This document shows, one piece after another, positions 37,001 through 47,936 of a stretch of DNA of 64,000 nt (within the stretch, counting starts at the first letter, position 1; every line of letters begins with the position of its first letter). A model generated the notes under the pieces. That model was given only the letters and a program-made list of their open reading frames with translations, had not been told where the DNA came from and ran no database searches. The stretch is from positions 2,418,001 to 2,482,000 of the forward strand of contig JAHNUO010000004.1 in NCBI GenBank assembly GCA_019787685.1, written 5' to 3'. Made by a program: the position numbers and the translations under genes. This stretch comes from Chiua virens. Taxonomy: Eukaryota; Basidiomycota; Agaricomycetes; Boletales; Boletaceae.

Positions 37001-37995
37001 TGATTTGGAAATGATGGTGTTGATGTCGTGACACCCTCGCCCGCGAATACGGTCTGACCCCGCGGTACCTGGTCCTCAAGCGCTTCCGTAAGGGATGTCT
37101 TTAAGGACTATAGGCATAATAGCGTCAACGACGATCAAATGAGAAAACACCATACGTACTGAAAGGCTCTCCTGACGCTGAACGCGATGTCGACGTTCAT
37201 CGTCGTCCGTAAAGATGGACTGAATGACACGTCGTGCGACCTCTTGTTCCGAAGGCAAGAGCTCCTCCAACAATGCCTCTGCACGTTGTTTCCCAGCCTT
37301 TTGCTTTTCCTCCTCCAACTTCCGACTGTTCTCTAGTTCTAGTCGGACACGTGATAGATTATGGAGGGCTGACGACAAGATGTGGAGGGCAGTATGATAC
37401 GGATGTGGATCGGTGTCAGAAGGAGACTCGACAGCGCTGAGACGCGCGATCGCAGACTGGATCGCTTCGTCCGAGTACTCGTGCCATTTGTGCGCAAGGA
37501 CCTGTGCCGCAACGGGGGAGAGAATCTCGGAGGGTCGTCGTGTCCTGCCCCATAGTTGGACTAGGTGGAACAAGGTGGCCGGTGTCATGGGGGGATGCAA
37601 CAACGAAACGGGGCGGCTGGGGCGGCTGCGCTGGACCCACACGTGATGGTCTCTGCAGAAGGGACGCGGCTGAAGATTTCTGATGATGAGTTTGATCATC
37701 CACTGGACGAATCTCGCTGGTCTGATTTCCCAAAGCCACGCACACTGCCGTCCCAGTTCGGTCTGTTGTTCGCCGTGTGACTGGTGCTGGCATTGGTGTT
37801 GGCAGCATCGGGGCCTTGCTTGTCGAGCTGGGCTCTGAGCGTGAAATAGGTGGTTTGGGGTGTCGATGTACTGGATGCATTCTCTGCGTTCACACCCGGA
37901 CCATCCTGGGTTGTTGCACGCGCTCGACGAACTCTCGAGGCCTGAGGGAGCTCATCTGGAGAAAGCGGGTGCAGATTGACGGGTGTCGAAGCCAT
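34023..37995 (-). CDS. TBC-domain Rab GTPase-activating protein
   Basis: Large protein of about 1,200 residues with a C-terminal TBC domain, expected to speed GTP hydrolysis by a Rab protein in membrane traffic. Sure exons at the 3' end are 34408-34710 (ending at the intron 34711-34767), 34177-34356 and 34023-34121. TBC hallmarks: RGGIPLVYRSKLW, the Arg-finger helix IEKDVGRTMP, the Gln-finger YCQGMN, CFSWFLSLFTDCLP. The start is MASTPVNL at 37995, followed by GSVRGFG, then a charged helical region (RVRLELENSRKLEEEKQKA). Introns near 37160-37110 and 36560-36490 (donor GTGAGT) restore frame. One extra base at 34824-34829, between NIFFG and GDGAGVVKL, has no intron explanation and breaks the TBC domain. 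Another frame change near 36.1 kb is either an unusual intron or an indel. The start codon is 140 bp from the divergent COA6. Confidence 0.75.
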
Positions 37996-38135
37996 GTCGA
38001 AGATGCGTCTTTACGCTCGAGCGAGCATGTTTGGTCCAGGACCGCACTAAGTAGTGTAGTGAGCGTAGTAACTTGGAATACCGTGGGACTGAACTGCTCT
38101 ATCGAGACTTGTCCTTGTCCTAGTACTTCGCCGTC
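37996..38135. promoter_or_regulatory. Compact bidirectional promoter TBC / COA6
   Basis: Only 140 bp separate the start codons of the two divergent genes, so both must be driven from this interval or from within neighbouring transcribed sequence. No specific sites were recognised. Confidence 0.45.
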
Positions 38136-38482
38136 ATGGGTTGGTTTAGCACCTCGAAACCAGAAGTCGCTGCCGCCTCTAGGGAGGACAGGAAGCAATG
38201 CTGGGAAAGCAGAGACGTCTACTTTGCCTGTCTCGATTGCGTGGGCGTTCTCGAAGCCGGGAAGGAGGGGAACGCATGTTCAAAAGAAAAGTCACGGTAT
38301 GAGGCTAGTTGTGCCAAAAGCTGGGCAAGTCCATCCCTCTTCGCTGCTTCTTCGTGCGACGTTCTTGACACCGCAATCCTCTACCGCTCCAGATCGAATA
38401 TTTTAACAAACGTCGGATCTTGGCTGAACAGCAAAAGGATCTGCTGGCGCAGTCTAAGATGCAGGCTCAGGCCGCAAGATAA
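38136..38482 (+). CDS. COA6: Cytochrome c oxidase assembly factor 6
   Basis: 92-residue mitochondrial intermembrane-space protein of the COX6B-like twin-Cys family, needed for copper delivery to the Cox2 subunit of complex IV. It starts MGWFSTSKPEV and shows the CX9C pair in CWESRDVYFAC and the CX10C pair in CSKEKSRYEASC, the spacing of COA6. Two exons: 38136-38324 and 38393-38482. The intron has a GC donor (GCAAGT after AGCTGG) and an AG acceptor; splicing gives CAKSW-IEYFNKRRILAEQQK, a typical C-terminal helix, whereas reading through does not. No mitochondrial presequence is expected in this family because import uses Mia40. Divergent from the TBC gene. Confidence 0.87.
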
Positions 38483-39719
38483 TGTTGATCCCCTTTTGTT
38501 GTCCGTGTCGACTGCGCATCGTTGGTCTGCGAACACAGGATCTTCTGCGTCTGATGTGTTGATATACCTATCACCCTCCTCACCCAATTCCAGAAACATG
38601 ACTACGTTCAATGTTCCCGAGGCAATTATTGGAGCGACTAACAGTGTGGTCACATCATGGGATCCATGATTTGTTGGGATGTCGTCAGGAGCCAGTGTCT
38701 TTTGATCGCAAGTTGATGGTGGATGTTTTTGTGTTCCATTCCTCGGCGCCGATATCGTCCGTGCCTCACAACCTCCGCGCCTATACCATATGTGCTTGTT
38801 ACGTTTAGGCGGGTCAACTCAAAGGCGTTATTCAAATTGCTTTGCAACCAAGTGAGTTATTGTTAGTGGCACGGAGTTTCTGATTCCAACCTTACTACCC
38901 CGAGGATGACGAGATGAGCATTCGTCAGGTGTTCGTATATTTCAGCATACATGCTCTGCTGACTCCATCAGGGCTCATCAGCACACGCGATTTGTTTGGA
39001 CAATACACAGTCCCCCATCCGGTAGCTGGCGCACGCACGGTGAGATGTCATGTCGATCAACATTAATTGTCGTGCTTTTCGGACTATGCATTCCAGATGT
39101 GACTCAGCCATGATGCCGGTACGGCCCGCCGGTTTCTGAAAACTCTTGTGTATTGTTTTCGCGTGAAAGCATAGCTTCGACTGCTGTCGTATCAAAGGCG
39201 GATGAAGTGTGTAACACGACTCTTCAATGTACCTGGTCTTTTTTCGCCGATTCCGGATGGCACGGCTCAGCTATTTCGGTGTCCCCTTTTTCACTTTCTG
39301 ATCATTCTCCCTTAATGATCCCAAACATGTTCGAGGACGTGGCGGATACATGATTTTAGACCACATATTGCTCACGTAGTGCGACCGTCAGCGGGAGGGT
39401 GATTGTGTGTCTCGCTTACCTGTTACAAGACGTGTTGCTATTGGAATTCGGGGATTGGAGCACGAGTCAAGGGACTGCGGGGTCACTGCCGCATCTTGGT
39501 GTTTTCCTTTTGGCTATAAACACAGGTGCTTACATAAAACTTCCATATCCTTTTGTCACCGATGATGATCCCGATTACAGAAAATCCTCACGGCCCAGCT
39601 GGGCTGGAAACTGACAGATAGATATAGTACAAAGCCCCATCGAAATACTGCTCTGCTTGTAGCTCTCGTCCCAAAACTGATTCGCTTCTAATCTCGTTTC
39701 ACAGGTGTACGCCTGGGCA
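38483..39719. other. Region without a recognised gene
   Basis: About 1.2 kb with short frames on both strands, none with a domain. A pyrimidine tract ending in CACAG at 39698-39704 could be a 3' splice site leading into the frame at 39720, so undetected upstream exons of that gene are possible. Confidence 0.35.
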
Positions 39720-40436
39720 ATGTCTTGGTTAAAAGCCAAAGACTGGGCAACGGGGGTAGAGTATTCGAAGTTGTTCCATTCGGGACTTCGAGCCATTTCT
39801 CTGAGGCCATGTGCCCATCGTGCTGGCGCGCACTCGTCAAGCTTATCCTCATGGGAGAACATTCTGAGTGGGGGAACGACTGTGGAGTCTCTGTCTTCCC
39901 GCTCACTCGAGCAGTCGACGGAGACCGGCCAGCCAAGTTCGCGTCAGTTCATGCAGTTAGGATCTAGGCCAACACCTCCGCCCCGTGCACCCGAAGTTTC
40001 ATGCCCGCGACCGCCGTCCATGTTCGCGCAGTCGACGAAAGAGACGACAGACGCATGGTCGCCCAGAGGGATCTTCATTGAGATTGGAGACTATCTGGAA
40101 TTATTGTAAGTCCCGGATCACACAAACATGCCCGATGATCCGTTTATGTTTGTTCTGGACAGAGAGCGTCGCCCTGTGGGATATCTCATGTTGCCAATCG
40201 AAATGGAAGCAGCTCTCTCCCTGGCAGGATCGCGGCCACTTGATATGAATTTGAGTGATACGGATGACATCATTGTTACACCAGCGATGGAGGACGAGTC
40301 ATTTCTCTCGTTGTCGGGTCCCCATGATCTATTGCCTCCTTATCCTCCCCCGCGAGATCTACGCCCGTTATTCCTCCCATCGCGTCGCCATCGCACGGGA
40401 GGGGAAAGGGGAGACGGTGCTCGGATGTCAAAATAA
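39720..40436 (+). CDS. Hypothetical protein, two exons
   Basis: Tentative 219-residue protein: exon 39720-40105 and exon 40163-40436, with a 57-nt intron (GTAAGT...GGACAG) joining IEIGDYLELL to ERRPVGYLMLPIEMEAAL in phase. The second exon has a protein-like composition, with an acidic middle (DTDDIIV) and a Pro-rich end. No known domain recognised. The start is uncertain because a splice-acceptor-like sequence lies just upstream at 39704. A competing minus-strand frame of 95 codons at 39575-39862 also looks protein-like, so strand is not fully settled. Confidence 0.4.
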
Positions 40437-40687
40437 TCAAGTCCAGAGCTGAAAGTTAGGGTTGAAGGGGACGACAAGCGCGATACGGCGGACTGGCGAC
40501 AATTTCGTGTTGATTGGGTTCGGAACATCCGTTGAAGCAGGCTGTACTATTGCATTACATAATCCCAATGTTACCCGTTCCATTCGCCGCATTGTCTGCG
40601 CAGTGCGCATACGATCAAACGTCGCTGTGCGAAGCTACAAAAAGCCAGTGATCTTCATCGTCAGCCACGAGGAAGAATATAACCACA

Positions 40688-42753
40688 ATGCCTGCCAAGT
40701 ACTCACATGTCAAGAAGAGACCCACCGCGGGGCAGAAGAAGAAAACCACAGCAACAACCAATGTCGCTGGCTCAAGAGACCCCACCATGGATCACCGCAA
40801 TCACAAGCGCATGCCTCCTCACATCGACCGTGGCATCTCCAATGCCATGACCGCCGTCTCACAGCTCGAGCGCGCCATCGCACGCATATTCCTTCTCCGC
40901 TTCGAACAAGACATCGCTCGTCTTTTCTCGACCCATCTCTACTGCGTCGCCCTCATCCATCTCCCCACCTTTGTCATGCGCTGTATCACAGTAGGGGGTC
41001 CAGGCTGGGTCGCCTACAACGCAGACTGCGAAGACATCAAAGATTTCTTCCGCTCCGTCCTCAGCATGGAGCTCCGTCAATCCGGAGAACGTGTCGCCAC
41101 GAAGAGCGTGCTGTGGTCCTACACTGCCCTGAGAGACTTTGTACGCGTTCCTCGTCACTTCTGTATTCTAAAAATATCTTAGTTGACGTGGTATTTCGCC
41201 ATTATGGTTGGACAGGCACTCTCGAACAACGTCCCTGTCTGTCGCAACCGTGGCTTGCACTCCCTGCGTTTGTTGCCATATTACGACGCCCTCAAGGCCC
41301 ACCTCGATGTCCTGGAGGCAATGCCCCATGCTACGTTTACAAAACCTCCTCATTTAGGGACGCTCTCCGAGGGTCTTGAAGCGCTTGAAGAAGCTTGTGA
41401 ACTCAAATACGGTGAGAAGTCCCTCTTACGGTCTACTCCACCACCCGGGTGGGACCAGCATTGGCGCCTCAAAGTTCGTCTCGGATATGAACGCGTCTCG
41501 CAAACGTTGTGGCGGGTCGCGAGGGAGTTTGATGTCAGTGGTTACGGAAACGTGTTACGAGAAAAGTTGACCACGAAATGGTGTGATTGCGGGTGTTCGA
41601 CGGATCATCTGGGAGAGGTCTGCGAAAAGACAGTGAGGGAAGATGAAGAAAATAGTGGAATACGGTCGGGAAAACAGAGAGAGTGGGATGGTCGAGGTAA
41701 GGTCGTTCCATTTGTGGCATTTAGACTGACTAGACTCGCATGCTTCAGGGAGCGGCGTCCATAGTTGGGAAACGGTGGAGGAAGAGGACGTTTGGGATTT
41801 GGACCTTGACTTTACGGGGAACGAGTCTGAGGAAGAGGCAAATCCAGGATTGACAGAACCGGAGATGACTATCGCTGAGATCATGGAGGTGCGCTATCTC
41901 AGGGCTGAAAGGGAAAAGGAACTGGTATGTCACCGAGACATCTCGTTTTTCAGCTATGTTATTCTTAATGGATTCATGGAGGGTAATGCCGCCTTTCGTC
42001 GGGGCGACTATGAAACTGCAGTGAGCCACTACCAAGCGGCACATATCGTGGAGCCCGAGATGTCGCATTATCAGTTGAACATTGCAGCGGCATATCTAAA
42101 ACTTAGCAAGTAGGCGAACTCACTCCTCGTTGTTTCACTCGTACCAAGCTGTCTTGTAGTTGGATCGAAGCGGAGAATGCTTGTTCAAAGGCGCTTAGTC
42201 AACACCGAAGCATCAAGGGTTATTACCGGCGGGCTAGGGCCCGGAGAATGATGGGACGAACAGAAGACGCCATAAAAGGTGAGCAAGGTAGTTGATAAGT
42301 CTTGCGAAAACATGTCTTATATTCTACTCAGACCTCCGAGCGGCACTAAGGATTCAGCCATCTAATACAGAAGCGTTGGAAGAGATGCTTTCCCTGGTAC
42401 CCTCACAACCATCCCCATCACCCACCCCGTCGTACCCTGACGAAGCCGCATCTTCGTCTATCGGCGGTACATCAGCCACGCCACGTAATATTCCGTCATC
42501 GAATCCTAATCAATTCCAGATCCCGAAATCAAAGCCTCAAAAGCAACTTCCCTTTGGACGCACCAAGGCAGACGACCGAAGACTGAAGATCGTGCCGATT
42601 CCCGTCATGTTCGAGGTGCCTGAGTACGCCGCTGGTGATGCGTCTTCGACATGGAAGTCCACCCGGGCTCAGAGGCCGAAAAATGACACGACCAAGACCG
42701 AGACGTTTGTCTATCCGAGCTGGGAAAAGTATGCCGTTAAGCAGGTGGGATAA
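40688..42753 (+). CDS. TPR-repeat protein with unknown N-terminal region
   Basis: 592-residue cytosolic or nuclear protein from six exons (40688-41140, 41216-41696, 41749-41924, 41982-42109, 42160-42278, 42332-42753), all in phase. The N-terminus is basic (KKRPTAGQKKK). A helical region of unknown family spans about residues 40-310 and includes a Cys-rich patch KWCDCGC. A classic TPR unit starts at GNAAFRRGDYETAVSHYQAA, continues LNIAAAYLKLSNWIEAENACSKAL and KGYYRRARARRMMGRTEDAIKDLRAAL, then a Pro/Ser-rich tail. Three TPRs of this sort typically form a clamp for Hsp70 or Hsp90 C-termini, which would make it a co-chaperone; that role is inferred from the fold only. The 57-nt intron at 41925 is a multiple of three and could be retained. 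Confidence 0.72.
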
Positions 42754-43389
42754 GGAGGGTAAAATTAAAGTTGTGCCACGAATTTCTCTGCAATGCTGAT
42801 TCCGTGAACTACTATGTAGTCTCTGATTAGTTTCTTCCCGTCATGATGCTTATGTCTTGTACTATGTCGAGTAGTGCGTTCTCCGTACCTTGTCCTGCAT
42901 GCGAGTAGCAATCCGTGTGGAACTGAGGTGGAGTTGGAGCGTCGAAGTACGTACGCCCTGTTATTACACATGAAATTTTAGATCTATGGCTGAACGCACA
43001 TGTATTTCATTGCCGTTCTAGGACTCATGATCAACCTCTCGGAGACACGACGACATTACTTATACTTATATTTTGCCTTCTAAGTTCTAAAGCTCAATGA
43101 ATTTAAAAGTGGGTAGTTCATATAACTCATTTAAATAAATCTTACAACGAAGCAGCATTTACGGAATTGTGATGACAGGTTGAACATTTTCGCCGGCTGA
43201 CAGAGCCTTCGACGAATCAATCGGACGAAGTCCGAATTCGAGTCGGAATAATTACTTTTCCGGAGCTGTATCTAACCGAACACAGTTCAACCGAAAAACA
43301 TTCAACCGAAAAAAAAAGTTCAAATACGATGGGCTTTGTCAAAGTGATCCTCACCCTTGCCAATACCTTTTTTTCATAGGAATCCGTCA
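42754..43389. other. AT-rich intergenic region
   Basis: No gene. AT-rich from about 43040, with a short repeated motif TTCAACCGAAAAA near 43285-43310, upstream of the acyltransferase-like gene. Confidence 0.4.
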
Positions 43390-45386
43390 ATGCCTGGCTG
43401 GACGCTGTTAGACACCCATCCGACTCAAGGTCGTACCTTCCATCGCCCGCTGGACCTAGCAGAGAATTACTTTCTCTGGGGTAGTATCTGCGACGGGTCT
43501 TCAGACTGCATCTTTCGCACCGAGCTACATCTCAGTAATGGCGTAAAAAATGCACAACTCTTTTCGAATGCCAACATCGTCAAGGCATGGCTGTCTACAA
43601 AGAAGCGTTACCCCCTTGCCGCTGTTACCTTGCAGAGGCCCCCAGGTTCTGCACACGATGAGGCCCAGTCGAAAGCAAGTATCCTCGAGGTGGCCGAGAA
43701 GCCCCATTTCCTCTTGCGGGAAAGCGATCTTGCCACCCTTCGTCCACACGAAGTCGTCTTTGGACACGTAGCATCTCCGGAGGAGATGGACTGTCGAGTA
43801 GCAGAGATTTATGACGGTTCACGCCCGCTTTCACAGGACTTGTTGACTCGGCTGTATGTCTTTCGTGAGACTGGGAAGGTCGACATTCTGCATGTGATAG
43901 CTTTATGGATGCATTGCATAACAGATGTCACAGCGGCAAGTAGTTTCATGCGTTGCTTCTTTGACGTGCTTGCGCGCGGAGGAGAGCCAGAGCCTGCCCA
44001 GGTTCCGTTGGAAGACAGGTTGGCCATGGTGACACCGTTACCAGAACGCAAACCTATCCAACTGCGCTCGCTTAGTCCGGCAAGGCGGCGGTGGCGAAAC
44101 GCTGTCGCAAGCATTATATTCCAGTCACGGATGGAAAAGATACAGGTCGGTGTTTTGTATTTCGAATTTGCCCGGATCATCAACATTTATATACATCATT
44201 GTTGTAGGGTGGTCATACGCTTCCGTGTCGCGTCACGTCCTCGACGCCTTTAACCCCTGGACGATCTCGCGAAGCTTTCGTCTTCCTCACCCCAGCTGAT
44301 ACCGCTGTCGTGTTGGCCAACTGTCGTCGCCACAAGGTCACCTTTGGAAACGCTTACCTCGCGCTCGCTCAAGTGGCCATGACGCGGGTGCTTTATCGCC
44401 GGTACTTGCGCGGCGATATGTCAGAGGAAGAATGGGAGTATCGAAAGGAGCAACCGCATATCATTGCAGGTCCATTTAGCCTTCGCTCCCATCTTGATAA
44501 GACTTGGTTCGAGAGTGGGGGCGGCGGGGAGTTCATGGCATCCCTTGGTACCTTCTTTTACCAGCTGCCGTTTATGACGCTTGGTGAAACTGCAGGACGT
44601 TACCACCCCCGTGGCCAGAATCCTGGTCTCTCGGACGGCGCACCGCTGTTCTCAGAGCTTCTCACATTTGAGCGCTTTCTACATCGTGCCGAGTTGCTGA
44701 GGAAGCAGGCGGCCGCGATCTTCAAACACCCTCTACTTCTAGAGATCGTGGATGCGTCGAATGCACTGGTTCTTCAATATTTTCAAAGCACTACTTCGGA
44801 CTGGTTTGAACGCATTGAAGCTGTCAGAGATCACCAGCAGGAAGAAGATGAGGACGAGGTTCTTGTGCCCATGGACATCCCGATGGCAATATCTCATGTA
44901 GGCTCCAGCTTTGGTAACGTGCGTTTCTGTCTTAGCACCATTGTGATTTCCGTCGCTGACTGTTCTTGGCAGCTGGATTCGGTACTGCCGCTCGAATATC
45001 CCTTATCGGCCACGCATCCTCTCTCGCCATTTTCGTCAGTTCCACACCCGTCCAAAGCAGGGTATGTCCAGCCCGCCTCGGCAATCTTAACCACCTCGAG
45101 AACAAATGGTTCGGCTACGACGATGGTGATAAAGGACACCAGGACAACTTACCATACACGTCCAGGAGAAATCTACCTCGGCGCATGGAGCTCAGGTGGA
45201 CGACTGAAGATGTATGGGCTCTATGACAGCAACGTGTACGAGGAGGCAGTCGTGATGGAATGGCTAAGTGAAATCAAGGGTGCAGTGCTGTGGTATCTTG
45301 GGCGGACACATGAGCCGTGCCATGCTCAGAATCGTGGTGGCCAACGTAACACCGAGCTGGGGAAAGGCGGGCAAGCTAAACTATGA
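43390..45386 (+). CDS. CoA-dependent acyltransferase-like protein, frame broken once
   Basis: Protein of about 600 residues resembling fungal alcohol acyltransferase/condensation-fold enzymes, which move an acyl group from CoA to an alcohol or amine. It starts at ATG 43390 (MPGWTLLDTHPTQ). Exons 43390-44145, 44208-44913 and 44973-45386. The HXXXD-type motif appears as MHCITDVTAAS near residue 180, and the second half has GLSDGAPLFSEL, GFGTAARISLIGH and a conserved end YLGAWSSGGRLKMYGLYD. At 45060-45063 (a GGG run) a one-base excess is needed to pass from the frame of SSTPVQSR to that of YVQPASAILTTSR; no intron fits. As in two neighbouring genes this may be an assembly indel or recent loss. 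Substrate unknown. Confidence 0.68.
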
Positions 45387-46860
45387 AGTAGGCACGTAAC
45401 AGTAGATGCGAGTCTCATAGATGCAGGCACCTCACGACGGATCTGTGCGTCAGCAAAATGACAGGGGTGTTTTCGTGGTTTTTCAGACTTTAAGGCAAAA
45501 AAGCCTGAAAAGTGGACCGGATGACCAGACTTCCTCTCTTTCGAAAAGTTCACACTTTTTCAAGTCAAAACAAGTATAGTCGACTCCCACATAAGCAATA
45601 GCTCTCGGGAGCTGGGACATGCCTGAATGTACACACTATGAGGGAGTATTTGTTCTGTGAGGGGTCAGCCTTCCAAGGCAAATTGGTAAACATGTGAATA
45701 GTATTCACTGTGGGGAGTAAAGTCACTCTTTAAGAGTGACTTTGGTCCCTAAAAACTAGTAGTTGCACACTCTGATAATGACTGACAGTGGGCATGTTAA
45801 TAACTGTCACTGGTCACTGATTGTCACTTTTGGCTAATAGATATGAATGCCAAAAGTCATTGAAAATTAGGTACCTCAACTCAGACAATTGTGCAAATCC
45901 TTATCCATATGCGGAAGCAGTGGACAGCCATTCACTGTTTTTTCCCATGCAACACACCACTTGCATCCTTAGCACCCCCCTCCTCCTCATTGCTTTTCTA
46001 CCACATCCCATCCTGTTGATGCCTTTCAAATGCCTCATGCTCTATTGCTGTGAAGGAACAGGTTAATTAAACAACTGATTTTTCCTCTGTTGGACTTGTG
46101 CTCACTTTGTCATGATTTGACATGACCTGGAATTTTACAGACACTTCCGGACCCCCCATGAATGATGCAAGACTTCAGGGGACATCCTTGGGATGGGTCT
46201 GCAATAGTTTTGTTGTGGTCTGCAAGGTTCATTGTCACTCAGTGTTGGTTTTCCCCCTAGTACTACTCACTTGGCTTGTGACAGTTGCAGATTTTGTTAG
46301 AGAAAACCCTGGCTTGTTTTAGCCCACTAGATGAGTTCTTTGGACTGCCAGGATAGGTCTGCAATAATGTTTTTCTTGTCTGCAGTGCTTGATGTGGTTT
46401 CACAGGTCTTCTTTCTGATCCTCTCTATCACAAGGTTTCTTTGTTTTACTGACCTTATCTCTGGCTTACTCCCTAATTCATTTGCTTCTGCATTCACGGC
46501 TAAGATTGCTGATGAGTAGATAGTACAAAGAGGGCAAGAGATTTTATAGTTTGGAGGGAATGGGTTTCTTTTTTTCAAGTTTCAACCAAATACCCTCAGG
46601 CTCCTGCAATGCATTTGATCAAGGATATACATAATCGACCCATAAGTATTACCATCTGCACTCTGGAACAACCCTCCTGAGTTTCGTGTAGCTGTGCCCT
46701 GAGCTGTCTGGAAGATGTATTGAATGTTGTGGCTAAGGCATTGTGGTCAGCAATTCCAGGACACCACTTTCAAGTCTATACCATCATTTATGGCCTGTTG
46801 CATCCTGGTCCACATCTGTGTGTCAGTCTTGTATTTCTACTTTTCTGAAGATTTATAGTC
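45387..46860. other. CpG-poor degenerate repeat-like region
   Basis: CpG-poor sequence with no intact gene, beginning the repeat-rich right part of the window. A perfect palindrome with 10-bp arms (AAAGTCACTC / GAGTGACTTT) lies at 45719-45743. Peptide fragments reminiscent of transposon proteins occur (for example a minus-strand charged frame at 46327-46578), but none is recognisable. The last roughly 60 bases before 46860 read in frame with the ORF tail beyond the LTR. Confidence 0.4.
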
Positions 46861-46865
46861 GTCAC

Positions 46866-47420
46866 TGTTAGAGACCGTGCGACTCGGAGGTAGCCAACTC
46901 CGGATCTCCGGAGTTGTAACGTCGGACGGGACTTGGCTTCACCGTATGTGGTGCGCCCTTGTCACAGTCTGTCCCTATATTTCGGACGTGCGGAGAACGG
47001 AGGTAGATATATGACTCAACACATAAAGTGGAGTCGAGCGGAGTAAAGACCGTCAAGGTCTTACGGAGTGTTCGGAGTGAGTCGTACAATAAACTAATAT
47101 TCAGACTAAGGGTACACAGTCAGGGTACTACAGTTTATATACTCGGAGTGGAATGGAGATTAGTAACGGAGTTGGTAAGAACTGAGTAAGACGGAAGATC
47201 GGGAAACTACATAGCCGGAGGTAAGTCGGGTACTGAGAAAGCCGGAGCTGTGCTCATAAGCGAGACACAGGTTATGTACTAATATAAAAGGAGGAAACAT
47301 ATATACGTAACGGAGGTCCGGGGTCGCGGAGTTGCGTCCTGAGGGAGATCGACCCGGAGTTATCGTCTAGGAGAAACGGAGTTATATCCGGAGGAACGGA
47401 GAACGGAGCGGTATATGACA
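46866..47420. mobile_element. Solo LTR with 5-bp target-site duplication
   Basis: A 555-bp segment that begins TGTTAGAG and ends ATATGACA, the TG...CA form of long terminal repeats, and is flanked on both sides by GTCAC (46861-46865 and 47421-47425). It is rich in CGGAG-type motifs and CpG, unlike its flanks. Flanking duplications show it inserted as an LTR retrotransposon and was reduced to a solo LTR by recombination. A diverged copy lies at about 51200-51582. Confidence 0.75.
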
Positions 47421-47630
47421 GTCACAGCATTTCGAAGGAGCTCAAAGCTTATGGCCTTGCAGACTCAGCCCTGTCTAGTCTGAGCAAGTTCCTGGGCTTG
47501 GAACTCCTGGGTCAACCATATAACTTGGAAGACAATCTGCCCCAAGGAGCTATTGAGGAAGAGGAAGAATTGTTGGAGGGTGATCATTTGGCTGAGACTG
47601 AGTTGGAGTTGGAGATGAAAGTGTTATGAG
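47421..47630 (+). pseudogene. C-terminal ORF tail cut off by the solo LTR
   Basis: Immediately right of the LTR an open frame reads SKELKAYGLADSALSSL then FLGLELLGQPYNLED and a Glu-rich end stopping at 47629 (GEDHLAE-like acidic tail, ELELEMKVL). Removing the LTR plus one target duplication joins this frame in phase to an open stretch ending KIYSRHS on the left, so the LTR probably landed inside an ORF. The acidic tail suggests a transposon-encoded protein, but I do not recognise the family. Confidence 0.45.
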
Positions 47631-47936
47631 CACATTTTACACTCCCTAGGGTCTAGTTTTTTCTGTTTTTCTAATATTATACTCATGACATGTCCCTCCT
47701 GGAGGGACATCCTACACATGGGTAAAACACCCTAGCTTATGTGATCTCTAGAGCTTCAATATCTGATATGTCTCTCTAGGAAGGACACTCACACATGGAA
47801 AGAATTGTTATGTGATGTCTTCTGTATATCACAAAGTATATGTCCCTCTTGGAAGGACAACTACACACAGGGATTCTAACATTCTAGTACATTTATAGGA
47901 ATCCACCTGTTCCTTTAACATTCATAACCTGGTAGG
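47631..47936. other. Intergenic stretch with short TGTCCCTCCTGGAGGGACA-like repeats
   Basis: No gene. Three imperfect palindromes related to TGTCCCTCYWGGARGGACA occur at about 47692, 47767 and 47840, each followed by ACACATGG-like sequence, giving a loose tandem array of about 75 bp spacing. Confidence 0.5.

Noticed and set aside
38960..39000. CTGATGAG on the minus strand as a second hammerhead candidate
   Set aside because: No GAA core or closing stems follow within range.
40462..41379. 305-codon plus-strand frame
   Set aside because: Arg/His/Ser-rich shadow of the first exons of the TPR gene; it ignores good introns and has no motif.
46327..46578. 83-codon minus-strand charged frame
   Set aside because: CpG-poor relic DNA; no recognisable domain and no neighbouring exons, so not called as a gene.
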